Shown: one piece after another, positions 25,283-34,264 of the stretch
How the letters are laid out: each line of letters starts with the position of its first letter
Numbering within the stretch: the stretch's first letter is position 1
Assembly: GCF_017357105.1 (NCBI RefSeq)
Contig: NZ_CP071596.1
Coordinates: 1,488,001 to 1,552,000 of the forward strand
Reading direction: 5' to 3'
DNA length: 64,000 nucleotides
Origin: Natronosalvus caseinilyticus
GTDB lineage: Archaea; Halobacteriota; Halobacteria; Halobacteriales; Natrialbaceae
Notes under the pieces: generated by a model
The model's database searches: none
What the model saw: only the letters and a program-made list of their open reading frames with translations
Told to the model about the DNA's origin: nothing
Position numbers and translations under genes: made by a program

Positions 25283-26626
25283 TCAGGAGGGGCGAAGCTG
25301 CACGAGCGCGTCGTCGTGCTCGAGCGGGAACGGCTCGTCGGCCGCCCCGTCGCGGTTCGAGGTTCCGAGGAGGACGCTCCCGTCCGGGGCCTGCGTGACG
25401 GCGCGGATTCGTCCGAACTCGTCCTCGAGGAGATGGTGGGCGGTCACGGAGTAGGCGTCGTCGAGCCACGGCGCGTCGAACTGCTGTGCGTCGTCGCTTT
25501 TAGGCGAATCTTCGTCGTCCGCGTCGGACGACCGGAGCGAGAGGACGGCGAGGGATTGACGTTGCAACGTCCCGACTAGGAGGCAATCGCGCCACGCGGG
25601 AATGGCGTCGCCGGTGTACCGAATACACGCGCTGGGAGCCCACGTGTCGTCCGACCCGGTGTTGACGAGCGGCGGCGCGATGTCCTCGCGGGCGTCGTAA
25701 GACTCGTACTCGGGGTCGTCGGGACCGCCCTGGACGTCCGGCCAGCCGTAGTTCGCGCCGGGTCGAAGGACAGTTACCTCGTCGCGGCCGTCCGGTCCGT
25801 GATCGACGCAAACGGGCGTCCCATCGGCGAGCCAGGCGATTCCCTGCGGGTTACGGTGACCGTATGAGAACACCCGGGGGTCGGCGCCGTCGATGTCGGG
25901 ATTGTCCGGCGAAGCCTCGCCGGCCGGGGTGAGTCTGAGGACCGTCCCCCCGAGGCTCCCGGGGTCCTGCGCGGGCGTTTTGTCGGCGGTCCCGGCCGTG
26001 ACCCAGAGCGCTCCATTGGGACCGAACGTGATCTCGCCGCCAATCGTGTGGTCCCCGACGATGCCCTCGAGGAGCACCTCGTGGGTCGCCTCCGGATCGC
26101 TCGCCTCGGCGTCGAATCGCCCGACGCGATTCTCCCCGCCCACGTTGTAATACAGGTAGACGTACGCGGGATCCGGGTAGGACGGGTGGATGGCGATCCC
26201 CTGGATCGACTCGCCCGGCCACTCCTGACGCCGCTCGTCAGGAACGTCGCCCGCCCGTATCGGATCGCCGGCTGCCTCGAGCAGCGTCTCCGCGTCCAGG
26301 CGCAGCAATCGTCCCGCGCGTTCGGAGACGAAGACCTCGCCGGTGGGCGTAAACGCGATCTCCCAGGGGACCTCGAGGCCGACGAGCAACGGCGTGGCGT
26401 CGACGTCGGCCTCGAGCGGTGACTCGGCTGATTCGTCGCTGGAATCGTTCGAGGGTCCGGTTTCGGCGGGTTCGTCTCCATCGCGCTCTCGCTCCCCACC
26501 TCCATCCCCGTCCGGTTGTAATTCGGTGGCGCTGTCGGGCATCGAACAGCCGCCAAGCACGGCGCTCGCGGCCGCAGTCGCGGTGAGCAGGCGGCGACGG
26601 GAGGGCCGATTGGGCCAATCGGGCAT
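25283..26626 (-). CDS. PQQ-type aldose sugar dehydrogenase lipoprotein (glucose/sorbosone dehydrogenase family)
   Basis: A 447-aa exported protein. The N-terminus SRRRLLTATAAASAVLGGCS combines a twin-arginine signal with a lipobox (LGGC), so it should be anchored outside the membrane. A Glu/Asp-rich linker (28-65) precedes a six-bladed beta-propeller: GLEVPWEIAFTPTGEVFVSE, GIAIHPSYPDPAYVYLYY, YGHRNPQGIAW, DHGPDGRDEV and PGANYGWPDVQGG are characteristic. Relatives oxidise aldoses with PQQ and Ca2+. A chemically similar role is inferred, not certain. The frame runs to 27307, but only the ATG at 26626 gives a signal peptide. Confidence 0.88.
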   Translation of the reverse strand: MPDWPNRPSRRRLLTATAAASAVLGGCSMPDSATELQPDGDGGGERERDGDEPAETGPSNDSSDESAESPLEADVDATPLLVGLEVPWEIAFTPTGEVFVSERAGRLLRLDAETLLEAAGDPIRAGDVPDERRQEWPGESIQGIAIHPSYPDPAYVYLYYNVGGENRVGRFDAEASDPEATHEVLLEGIVGDHTIGGEITFGPNGALWVTAGTADKTPAQDPGSLGGTVLRLTPAGEASPDNPDIDGADPRVFSYGHRNPQGIAWLADGTPVCVDHGPDGRDEVTVLRPGANYGWPDVQGGPDDPEYESYDAREDIAPPLVNTGSDDTWAPSACIRYTGDAIPAWRDCLLVGTLQRQSLAVLSLRSSDADDEDSPKSDDAQQFDAPWLDDAYSVTAHHLLEDEFGRIRAVTQAPDGSVLLGTSNRDGAADEPFPLEHDDALVQLRPS

Positions 26627-26786
26627 TTCGTGACCGTTCGTTTTCGAGATAAATAGCTCCGGCGAGAGCGAGGGCGAAGGCGACGAGGACGAGGGTAAGG
26701 GTGAGGGTGTCACGACCTCGAGGACGGGTCCGAGGTGACCGAAAGCGGACCGCCGGATTGGACGGTGAACTCCCGAACCCGACCGC

Positions 26787-27452
26787 CTACCGCACGAGCT
26801 CCGGAATCGCGTCCAGGCCTGCCACCTCGTAGGTCGCGGCTTCCGAAAGCACGACGTCTCTACAGTGATCCCGACGGACGAATGCCGAGTCCATTCCCGT
26901 CCGGTGGGCGGCGAGCACGTCGCTCTCGCTGTCTCCGACGTAGAGCGCGCGGCTAGCCTCGACGTCGAGGTCGGCCAGCGCCCGCTCGAGGTAGTGTCCA
27001 TTCGGCTTCTGCAACGCCAGGCTCTCGAGGGTCTTCTCCCGGCCGTAATACGTCTCGAACAGGTGCTCGAGGTCGAAGTACTCGAGGACGAACTCGATCG
27101 TGGTGTGGTGGTTGTTGCTGACGATTCCACAGGGTTGCTCGAGTGTCTCGATCGTCTCGAGGTCGTCGTATGGCCCGCGTGTTCCATCCCTGAACCGGTG
27201 AAACTGGGATCGTTCGTCGTGATCCTCCCACGTCCGCCAGAACGGCTTCGGCTCGAGGTCGTATTGCTGACACAGCTCCCGAACTCGGTCAGCGGGAACG
27301 CCGTCACAGAGCTCGTCGACGACCGCCCGGTCGACGGTCTCGACGCCCATCGCTTCGAACGCGGCCGCCGTCGCCTCTGCCTGGACGTCGTCGGTCGGCG
27401 GGCGCACGAGCACGCCGTCGCTGTCGAAGATGACCGCGTCGTAGGCTGTCAC
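26787..27452 (-). CDS. HAD superfamily hydrolase (phosphoglycolate phosphatase-like)
   Basis: A 221-aa HAD hydrolase. Motif I is FDSDGVL at the N-terminus (nucleophile Asp), motif II GIVSNNHHTTIE, motif III Lys in LALQKPNGHYLERAL, motif IV LYVGDSESDVLAA. A C1-type helical cap lies between motifs I and II. It resembles phosphoglycolate phosphatase/beta-phosphoglucomutase-like members; the substrate is unknown. Translation begins at a GTG (27452) directly before TAYDAVIFD; upstream in-frame sequence to 27629 is not protein-like and overlaps the divergent gene. Confidence 0.88.
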   Translation of the reverse strand: MTAYDAVIFDSDGVLVRPPTDDVQAEATAAAFEAMGVETVDRAVVDELCDGVPADRVRELCQQYDLEPKPFWRTWEDHDERSQFHRFRDGTRGPYDDLETIETLEQPCGIVSNNHHTTIEFVLEYFDLEHLFETYYGREKTLESLALQKPNGHYLERALADLDVEASRALYVGDSESDVLAAHRTGMDSAFVRRDHCRDVVLSEAATYEVAGLDAIPELVR

Positions 27453-27578
27453 TCGCGAACGTGTTCGCGGAGGGCACGTGATCGTTTCGGTCTCCAGAGA
27501 CGCGCGATTCGCTCCCGGACGGTCACCCCCGCAGTCGCCAGCCAACCGCTTTTTCCGCCGCTCGTGGTAGGCAGGACC

Positions 27579-28004
27579 ATGAGCGACCAGCCACCAGATG
27601 CTGACTCGAGTGCGGGTTCTAACCAGCAAGACCCCGACCCCGAACGCGTCCAGGAACGCGCACGAGAGCGCCAGTCATCCCGGGCGGAGTCGACCGAGGA
27701 CATCCTCGAGACCGTCGAAACGCACCTCGGCGACCTCGAGTATCCCGTCTCGAGCGAGGAAATCGCGGCCGAGTACGGCAGCGAACCGATCGACCTGCCC
27801 AACGAGACCGAGACGATGGGGAGCGTCCTCGATCGGCTGGCCGGCGAGACCTACGACACGCCCGAGGAGGCCCGCGAGGCGATCTTCGGCCAGTTGACCG
27901 GCGAGGCGGGCGGGCGAACCGAGGCGAACCCGGAGCGCGACCTCGAGTCGCTGGACGAGGCGGAACAGGGGTCGCCGAGTGAGAGCGGGGGCAGCAGTCT
28001 CTGA
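27579..28004 (+). CDS. DUF5789 family haloarchaeal protein
   Basis: A 141-aa very acidic protein. The central block about 45-105 (ILETVETHLGDLEYPVSSEE ... IDLPNETETMGSVLDRL ... YDTPEEAREAIFGQL) fits the haloarchaeal DUF5789 pattern, a small helical domain of unknown function. The flanking N- and C-terminal tails are low-complexity Ser/Asp/Glu. It diverges from the HAD hydrolase; the 126-bp gap carries the two promoters. Confidence 0.75.
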   Translation: MSDQPPDADSSAGSNQQDPDPERVQERARERQSSRAESTEDILETVETHLGDLEYPVSSEEIAAEYGSEPIDLPNETETMGSVLDRLAGETYDTPEEAREAIFGQLTGEAGGRTEANPERDLESLDEAEQGSPSESGGSSL

Positions 28005-28144
28005 TCGGTCGAGTAGCGCCCGTCGTCCGCGCTGTCGTCCACCGGAAGCCGCGACGACGCCACCGTTCACCGTCATCCATTTCGAGTGTTTCGAGTCGAC
28101 GAGCGTTGCGGCTCCGAACTAACCACCGCCACTGGAGGCGTCGT

Positions 28145-28705
28145 CTACTCGTCCCCTCTCGGCATCCTCGAGAGCCACAGCCAGCCAGCGACCAGGGGGG
28201 CGTGGATCGTTGCGAGCGGGTAGGCGGTTCGATTGGGGTCGACTCCGAACCCGGCGGCCAGGCCGATGGCGGCGACGGCGACGAGCGCGACCAGGCCGGC
28301 CGTGACTCGCCGGTCGGCGGGGAAACCGACGGCTCGAGCGCCGGCCCAGCAGAGTGCGAGCGCGTAGGCGAGGCTCCCGAGTGGCCAGTAGCGGAGGAAC
28401 GAGGGCGTCGGCCCCGGCTGATCGAGAAACGTCGGCAAGAGGGTGACGTGCCCGGTCTCGAGGACGACCGTCCCCCAGGGAAACAGCAAGGTCGTCCCGC
28501 TAGTTCGGATGACGACCCAGGGAACGACGCCGAGAGATAGCAGGGCGAGCCAGCGGACGATCCGATGGCGGCGATTCTGGCCACCTGTCTTCGATTCGGG
28601 ACTCGTGTTGTCGCCTGCTCCGTCCGACTCGTGCAACTCGTCGGTGGGCGCCACGTTACCAGCCACCTGCACGTTCAGAACGGGCACACGTCCGCCGTTT
28701 CTCAC
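28145..28705 (-). CDS. Haloarchaeal multi-pass membrane protein of unknown function
   Basis: A 186-aa protein with a hydrophilic N-terminal 45 residues and four to five hydrophobic segments (WLALLSLGVVPWVVI, LRYWPLGSLAYALALCWAG, TAGLVALVAVAAIGLAAG, IHAPLVAGWLWL). I recall similar proteins under TIGR04206, unverified. The actual start may be internal. No catalytic motif is seen. It is divergent from the pyroglutamyl peptidase gene. Confidence 0.7.
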   Translation of the reverse strand: MRNGGRVPVLNVQVAGNVAPTDELHESDGAGDNTSPESKTGGQNRRHRIVRWLALLSLGVVPWVVIRTSGTTLLFPWGTVVLETGHVTLLPTFLDQPGPTPSFLRYWPLGSLAYALALCWAGARAVGFPADRRVTAGLVALVAVAAIGLAAGFGVDPNRTAYPLATIHAPLVAGWLWLSRMPRGDE

Positions 28706-28816
28706 CGCTGGTGATCATTTGTCCAGGTATGCTCGAGCGTGCGCGACGCGGCGAAAAAAGCGTGGCGACCGCTCGCGACCGGGGAACTCATCATCGCGCG
28801 CCCGAACGAGTGGCAC

Positions 28817-29434
28817 ATGTCGACGATTCTGGTGACGGGCTACGAACCGTTCGGCGAGTTCGAAACGAATCCGGCGAGCCAGCTGGCTGCAGCACTCGAC
28901 GGCACGCGAGTGGCGGGAGCGGCCGTCGTCGGGCGCGAACTCCCGGTGGCCTTCGACCGGGCACGTCCCGCTCTCGTCGAGCACCTCGAGCGCCACGATC
29001 CGACGCTGGTCGTCTCGCTCGGCCTGGCCGCCGGTCGACCCGCGCTCTCGCTCGAGCGCGTGGGGATCAACCTCCGCGACACTGCCGGAACGCCGGACAA
29101 CGACGACCGCTCGGTCACGGACGACCCGGTCAACGCCGAGGGCCCGGACGCGTACTTCTCGACGCTCCCGGTTCGCCAAATGAGGACAGCTATGCGCGAG
29201 GCAGGAGTTCCGACGACGCTGTCGACGTCGGCGGGCACCCACCTCTGTAACGACATCCTCTACGCGACTCGCCGGTACGTCGAAACGAACGATCTCGAGA
29301 CTCGGTCGGGATTCGTCCACGTTCCGCTGAGTCACGAGCAGGCGGCCACCCGCGCGGCCACCCAGCCGAGCATGGCCCTCGAGACGATGCGACGTGGACT
29401 CGAGGTTGGGCTGAAGACGGCACTCGAGGCGTAA
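28817..29434 (+). CDS. pcp: Pyroglutamyl-peptidase I (peptidase family C15)
   Basis: A 205-aa cysteine peptidase that removes N-terminal pyroglutamate. The start ILVTGYEPFGEFETNPAS is the family signature. The catalytic triad is visible as Glu in LGLAAGRPALSLERVGIN, Cys in SAGTHLCNDILYATRR and His in FVHVPLSHEQA. Length is normal. ATG 28817 (MSTILVTG) is chosen; the frame is open to 28739 without similarity. Confidence 0.92.
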   Translation: MSTILVTGYEPFGEFETNPASQLAAALDGTRVAGAAVVGRELPVAFDRARPALVEHLERHDPTLVVSLGLAAGRPALSLERVGINLRDTAGTPDNDDRSVTDDPVNAEGPDAYFSTLPVRQMRTAMREAGVPTTLSTSAGTHLCNDILYATRRYVETNDLETRSGFVHVPLSHEQAATRAATQPSMALETMRRGLEVGLKTALEA

Positions 29435-29635
29435 CGCACCTGCGACGACTTGACTGCGCCCGCCACACCATATTTGATATAGCGACTACAGACATATCGG
29501 CACCTCAGATCCCGTGCGTTGGTCCACCTCTCGAACCCGCCTGAACGGCGAACGAGGGCGATAGGCGCCGATTTCGCCCAGCTGCCGATGGCGCCGCCCC
29601 GGAAAGTCTTCGTTCTCCAGGGCGAACGGTCGACA

Positions 29636-30802
29636 ATGCCTCCGATGCGCGTCTGCTACGCCTGCGACCGAACGTTTGAGTCCCCTCGGGCCCGGTGTGA
29701 CTGTGGCGAACCGCTGTGGCGCCCCATCGAGCCGCTCGTGGAGTGGCCCACCGCTTCGGATTCTCGATCCGTCTGGCGGTACGACGCCGTGCTCCCGGCG
29801 AGCCAGCCGGCGGGCGATCTCGAGGCCGGCGGTGCGGCAGTCTGGCGAAGCCACTCCCTCGAAGGCTACGCTGGGACGCGCGTCTGGCTCGCTGACGAGG
29901 GGCGAAACCCGACGGGGAGCTTCAAGGATCGAGGAAGCGCCGTCGGCGTCGCGGCCACCCTCGAGGCCGGAATCGATCGCGTCGGGACCGTCTCCCATGG
30001 CAACATGGCGAGGAGCGTGGCGGCACACGCGGCGGCCGTCGGGATCGACTGTACCGTTCTGGTCCCCGCGGACATCGCCGAGGAGCGGATCCGGGCCATC
30101 GCCCGGTTCGACCCACAGATCGTCCGCGTCCGCGGGGACTACGGCCGGCTGTATTACGACGCCCTCGAACTCGGCCGCAGGCACGGAATTCAGTTCCTCA
30201 ACTCCGACGTTCCTCTCCGGGTCGCGGGTCAGAAGACGCTCGTGTTCGACCTCCTCGAGCGCGTTCCCTCGCTCGACGCCATCGTCCTCCCGGTCAGCAG
30301 TGGCGGCAACGCGAGCGCCGTCTGGAAAGGACTGCTGGAGTTGCGCGCCGGCGGATTGCTCGAGTCGCTGCCGCGACTGTACCTGACCCAGGCGGCGGCC
30401 TGCGATCCGATCGTCGTGGCGTTCCGGTCGGGTCGAGAGCGTGTCGACCCCGCTGCGAACGTGAACGAGACCGTCGCCTACTCAATCGCCAATGCCGACC
30501 CGCCGAGCGGAACCCGCGCGCTCGCGGCGGTTCGAGATACCGATGGTGCCGTCCTCTCGGTCGACGACGACGCGATTCTCGAGGCCCAGGATCGCCTGGC
30601 CCGCGACGCTGGCGTGCGCGTCGAACCCGCCTCGGCGACCACGCTCGCGGGCCTTCGCCGACTGACCGAACGCGGGGAAATCGACGCTGACGAGACGGTC
30701 ACCTGCGTGCTGACCGGGCGCGGCTACGGCGGTGGAGGCGACGTTCCGATGACACCCATCGTCGACTGCGAGGACCTCGAGTCGGTACTCGAGTCCAGGT
30801 GA
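29636..30802 (+). CDS. Threonine synthase-like PLP enzyme with N-terminal zinc ribbon
   Basis: A 388-aa fold-type II PLP enzyme. An N-terminal CYAC...CDCGEP zinc knuckle precedes the catalytic core. The Schiff-base Lys is in NPTGSFKDRGSAVG, the phosphate loop in PVSSGGNASAVWKG, and the asparagine loop in SHGNMARSVAAHA. It converts O-phosphohomoserine to threonine in the canonical case. Haloarchaea often carry several paralogues, and the GRGYGGGG tail differs from the classic enzyme, so the substrate is not certain. Starts at 29636 or 29645 (MPPMRVCYACD) are both plausible. Confidence 0.82.
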   Translation: MPPMRVCYACDRTFESPRARCDCGEPLWRPIEPLVEWPTASDSRSVWRYDAVLPASQPAGDLEAGGAAVWRSHSLEGYAGTRVWLADEGRNPTGSFKDRGSAVGVAATLEAGIDRVGTVSHGNMARSVAAHAAAVGIDCTVLVPADIAEERIRAIARFDPQIVRVRGDYGRLYYDALELGRRHGIQFLNSDVPLRVAGQKTLVFDLLERVPSLDAIVLPVSSGGNASAVWKGLLELRAGGLLESLPRLYLTQAAACDPIVVAFRSGRERVDPAANVNETVAYSIANADPPSGTRALAAVRDTDGAVLSVDDDAILEAQDRLARDAGVRVEPASATTLAGLRRLTERGEIDADETVTCVLTGRGYGGGGDVPMTPIVDCEDLESVLESR

Positions 30803-30947
30803 CGCGGATTCCTTGTGATACTCGAGTCCGGGGACGGACAGTTCGAATCGGCACTCACTTCGGGTGACGGTTCCGCGTAGCTCGAGGGAGCATTCAGACT
30901 CCGAGTGGTACATAATACTCTTATTACCGGACGATGTACGCCCGGGT

Positions 30948-31241
30948 ATGGCAGACAAACCGACCTCCGGTGAGATTTTCGGCGTCCCGTACAACTTCGA
31001 GCGACCGAGTTTCGGCCGAATGCTCTCGTCGTACTGGCAACCCGGTGAGGGAATGCTCGTCGAGAAGCCCTTCGGCGTCGGCTACACGCTCAACCTGGCC
31101 AACTGGCGCTCGTGGATCGTCGTCCTCATCGCGGGCGCACTGCTCTGGCAGGAACAGTCGCCGTCGTCGGAGACGGAGTCGGACTCGGAATCGGCGATCG
31201 ACCCGGTCGAAGTGATCGTCGACGACGAGAACGACGACTGA
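30948..31241 (+). CDS. DUF5808 domain small membrane protein
   Basis: A 97-aa protein. IFGVPYNFERPSFGRMLSSYWQPGE followed by VEKPFGVGYTLNLANWRSW is the DUF5808 pattern (PYDFRxP... FGxGWxxNF). A transmembrane helix (WIVVLIAGALLW) and an acidic C-terminal tail follow. Function is unknown; bacterial relatives are fused to sporulation or stress membrane proteins. It has its own promoter-like AT stretch (ATAATACTCTTATTA) at 30911-30925. Confidence 0.8.
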   Translation: MADKPTSGEIFGVPYNFERPSFGRMLSSYWQPGEGMLVEKPFGVGYTLNLANWRSWIVVLIAGALLWQEQSPSSETESDSESAIDPVEVIVDDENDD

Positions 31242-31405
31242 GCGGTCTCCAGTAGCACTTTTCGACCGTCTTTCGTTCGCTCGAGCCTCGAGGTCGAGCG
31301 CTAGCCCTGCCGCTCGAGTCTCTCCCTCTCCCGGAACTCGTATGCCGAATTCGACGACTTCAGGCGCCGATTTTCCTTTTTCCTCTTCCCCTTTCGCGCG
31401 TGAGC

Positions 31406-32227
31406 TCAGGCCTCGACCGCGCGGTCGCGAACCCAGCCTTCAGCGCCGAACTTCCGCTCGGCGAGGTCGGCCGCGGCCTCGAGTTCCCCGTCACGCCACT
31501 CGCCCTCCTCGGCGTTAGACCACTCTCCGAGCGCGTTGGCGAGACAGTCGACGGCCTCCTCGCGGTCGATTCCCGCCTGCTCGCGGATGCTCGTGACGCG
31601 GTCCGTAAACGTCTCCGGCTCGATATCTGCGGCGAAGACGCCGACGTGGGTTTCGGGCTCGAGGTCGAAACTCAGCGAGCCGTGCTGGATGACGACGTCG
31701 CGCTGGCGGTACTGGGCGTTGCCGCTAATCTTCTTCGCCTCGGATTCGCTCGCCGGCGCCACCACGTCGTGAGCCGGGTGGATGTCCCGGAGGTAACACG
31801 AGGGACGGTAGATGGCCTCCTGTTTCGCCTCCGCGAAGTCGGCGTCGACGCCCATCCGGGAGAACGCCTCGAGGATGGGTTCACAGAACATGGCGTAACA
31901 GTCCATCAGGTCGCCGGGGACTTCCGCGGCCGGGGCGACGATGGTGTAAGAGATGTCGGCGACGGAATCGTGGTAGATGCCACCACCGCCGGTCTGGCGT
32001 CGGGTGACGTCGACTCCGTACTCTTCGCAAAAGTCCCAGTCGACGGTATCCGAATCTTGCTGATAGCCCAGCGAGAGCGTGCTCGGCTCCCAGTCGTAGA
32101 CCCGAACGGTGCGCAGGTCGTCCTCGAGCGCCGTTTGCGCGGCGATTTCCTCGAGGGACATCTGGGTCGCTCCGTCCCTGGGGTCGTCCCTGATCAGGCG
32201 CCACTCGCGGTCGGCGAGGTCGGTCAT
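31406..32227 (-). CDS. Lipoate-protein ligase / lipoyltransferase family protein
   Basis: A 273-aa member of the biotin/lipoate A/B ligase fold. The signature RRQTGGGGIYHD and the catalytic Lys in EAKKISGNAQYR are present, as is QHGSLSFDLE. It would attach lipoate to the E2 or GcvH acceptor proteins. A C-terminal accessory domain (TDRVTSIREQAGIDREEAVD) is included, as in LplA. ATG at 32227 (MTDLADREWRLI) is preferred to the frame start at 32332. Divergent from znuA. Confidence 0.88.
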   Translation of the reverse strand: MTDLADREWRLIRDDPRDGATQMSLEEIAAQTALEDDLRTVRVYDWEPSTLSLGYQQDSDTVDWDFCEEYGVDVTRRQTGGGGIYHDSVADISYTIVAPAAEVPGDLMDCYAMFCEPILEAFSRMGVDADFAEAKQEAIYRPSCYLRDIHPAHDVVAPASESEAKKISGNAQYRQRDVVIQHGSLSFDLEPETHVGVFAADIEPETFTDRVTSIREQAGIDREEAVDCLANALGEWSNAEEGEWRDGELEAAADLAERKFGAEGWVRDRAVEA

Positions 32228-32340
32228 ACCCGTGTGCTCGACGGCCACCGAGAAATGGATTCCGACGTGCGGTCGCCGTCGATCGTCGCCTGCCGACTGC
32301 CGACCGTCAACCGTCGACGAATCCTCGTACAAGCACCTGA

Positions 32341-32356
32341 TTTAGATCGGTCTAAA
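32341..32356. promoter_or_regulatory. Palindromic operator of the znu metal-uptake operon
   Basis: TTTAGA-TCGG-TCTAAA is a perfect 6-4-6 inverted repeat 22 bp before the znuA TATA box. Its shape resembles metal-responsive DtxR/SirR-type boxes of the TTTAGG-like class. A second shorter palindrome, GTAGT-A-ACTAC, lies at 32368-32378 and touches the TATA box. Confidence 0.5.
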
Positions 32357-32377
32357 AATAGACTTCGGTAGTAACTA

Positions 32378-32385
32378 CTTTATAG
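32378..32385 (+). promoter_or_regulatory. TATA box of znuACB
   Basis: CTTTATAG lies 24-31 nt before the znuA ATG at 32409, consistent with a leaderless operon mRNA. Confidence 0.6.
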
Positions 32386-32408
32386 TTCGCAGGCGCTACG
32401 TCTCGACA

Positions 32409-33473
32409 ATGAGCGAGCGACTACGGTCGTCTGACGAACACACGATATCCCGCCGCCAGGCACTCGCGAGCGGCGCTGGCGTACTCGTCGCCGGGAGCGC
32501 GGGCTGTCTCGCGGGCGTCCGCGGAAGTCCGTCGAGGGGTGAGGACGGGTCGCCGGTCGTCGCGGCGTCCTTTTTCAGCTTCTACGACTTCGGGCGCAAG
32601 GTAGCCGAGAACACGCCCGTCCAGGTGACGAATCTGATTCCGACTGGCCTCCACGGCCACGGCTGGGAACCGGACGCGAGCATCACGCGCGACATCATCG
32701 AGGCGGACGCGTTCATCCACGTCGGCCCGGAGTTCCAGCCCTGGGCCGATCGGGCGATCCAGACGCTCGAGGACGACGGCGTCGACACGGCGTTGATCAA
32801 CGCCCGCGAGGGCGTCGAACTGGTCTCGCTGGCGGCCAGCCTGGACCCGGAAGAGGAGGGTGTCGGCGACGGACGAGGCAAAGATCCGCACTTCTGGCTC
32901 GACCCGCAGCGCGCGAAGCGCTCCGTCGACAACATCGCCGACGGCCTGATCGAGGTCGCCCCCGACCACGAGGAGACGCTCCGGGAGAACGCCGAGACGT
33001 ACAAGGCGGACGTCCTGAACCGGATCGACGCGGATTACGAACGAATCTTCGAGGCGGCTTCGCGGGACGTGGTCCAGCTCGCGGCCCACAACGCGTTCCA
33101 GTACGTCGGCGTTCGCTACGGCGTCGAGATGCGGCCGCTGGTGACGAACCTCGCTGCCAGTGGGAACGTGGCACCGAGCGACATCGTGGCAGCCAAAGAG
33201 GTCATCGAGGAGAACGATATCGAGTACATCGGTGCCGCGGTCTTCGAGACACGCAAACCGGCCGAGCAGTTGCTCGCGGAGACGCCCGTCGAGGCCTACT
33301 TCCCCGTGACGCCGTACGCCGGCGTCTACGAGGAGTGGGTCGACGCGGGCTGGGGCTACGAGGAGATCGCGTACAACATCAACATGCCCACGTTCAGTGT
33401 GGTCCTCGGCAATGAATCGCCGGACGAGGCCGGACCGGACGGCTGGGCCGACGAGTGGCGAAACTTCGAGTGA
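32409..33473 (+). CDS. znuA: Zinc/manganese ABC transporter substrate-binding lipoprotein
   Basis: A 354-aa cluster A-I (ZnuA/TroA-like) binding protein. The signal SRRQALASGAGVLVAGSAGC has twin arginines and a lipobox (GSAGC), so it is a Tat-exported lipoprotein. Metal-ligand candidates are the His of LHGHGWEPD, FIHVGPEFQPWADRA, DPHFWLDPQ and AAHNAFQYVG. The classic long His-rich loop of ZnuA is short here. The operon order binding protein, ATPase, permease is complete. Zinc versus manganese cannot be decided by reading. Confidence 0.92.
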   Translation: MSERLRSSDEHTISRRQALASGAGVLVAGSAGCLAGVRGSPSRGEDGSPVVAASFFSFYDFGRKVAENTPVQVTNLIPTGLHGHGWEPDASITRDIIEADAFIHVGPEFQPWADRAIQTLEDDGVDTALINAREGVELVSLAASLDPEEEGVGDGRGKDPHFWLDPQRAKRSVDNIADGLIEVAPDHEETLRENAETYKADVLNRIDADYERIFEAASRDVVQLAAHNAFQYVGVRYGVEMRPLVTNLAASGNVAPSDIVAAKEVIEENDIEYIGAAVFETRKPAEQLLAETPVEAYFPVTPYAGVYEEWVDAGWGYEEIAYNINMPTFSVVLGNESPDEAGPDGWADEWRNFE

Positions 33474-33478
33474 GACAT

Positions 33479-34264
33479 ATGCAAACCACAGCTAACCAGG
33501 AAGCGCAGACGAACCCCGCTGACCCGAATACGCCCGTCATCGAACTCGCCGACGTCGACTTCGGATACACGTCCACCCCGGTCGTCGAGGACGTCTCGCT
33601 CCGCGTCGATCCCGGCGAGTACGTCGCCATCGTCGGCCCGAACGGCTCCGGAAAGTCGACGCTCATGCGACTCGCGCTCGGGCTACTCCAACCGGACCGG
33701 GGCACCGCACGGCTGTTCGACGAACCCGCCCACCGCTTTGACGACGGCGCTCGAGTCGGGTACGTCGCTCAGCGGGCGAGCGCCTCGACGGAGATGCCGA
33801 TTACGGTTCGCGAGGTCGTGAAGATGGGTCGGTTTCCCCACGTTCGCTTCGGCCGACTCGACGAGGAAGACTGGGCAATCGTCGATCGCGCCCTCGAGAC
33901 AGTCGGTATGGACGCGTTCGCCGACCGGCGGATCACGAACCTCTCCGGGGGCCAGCGCCAGCGGGCGTTCATCGCGCGGGCGCTCGCGGGCGAGGCGGAC
34001 TTACTCGTCCTGGACGAACCGACCGTCGGCGTCGACGCCGAATCGGTCGAGGCGTTCTACGACCTGCTCGAGTCACTCAACGACTCGGGGATTACCGTCC
34101 TCCTGATCGAACACGACCTGGGCGCGGTGACCGCCCACGCCGATCGAATCGTCTGTCTCAACCGCGAGGTGTACTTCGACGGGACGGCGGAGGCGTTCGT
34201 CGAGAGCGACGCGCTCGCCCAGGCGTTCGGTGCGGCGGCGGCCATCGTAGGTGACCGTCGATGA
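33479..34264 (+). CDS. znuC: Zinc/manganese ABC transporter ATPase
   Basis: A 261-aa ABC ATPase. Walker A GPNGSGKST, signature LSGGQRQRAFIARAL, Walker B LLVLDEPTVG and the switch His in LLIEHDLGAV are intact. It energises import through the permease. ATG 33479 begins 5 bp after the znuA stop. Its stop overlaps the permease start (ATGA), so znuC and znuB are translationally coupled. Confidence 0.94.
   Translation: MQTTANQEAQTNPADPNTPVIELADVDFGYTSTPVVEDVSLRVDPGEYVAIVGPNGSGKSTLMRLALGLLQPDRGTARLFDEPAHRFDDGARVGYVAQRASASTEMPITVREVVKMGRFPHVRFGRLDEEDWAIVDRALETVGMDAFADRRITNLSGGQRQRAFIARALAGEADLLVLDEPTVGVDAESVEAFYDLLESLNDSGITVLLIEHDLGAVTAHADRIVCLNREVYFDGTAEAFVESDALAQAFGAAAAIVGDRR

Noticed and set aside
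26627-27307. A 227-residue N-terminal extension of the sugar dehydrogenase
   Set aside because: The extension is Arg/Ser-rich, overlaps the HAD hydrolase on the same strand in another frame, and would bury the Tat-lipoprotein signal that begins at the 26626 ATG.
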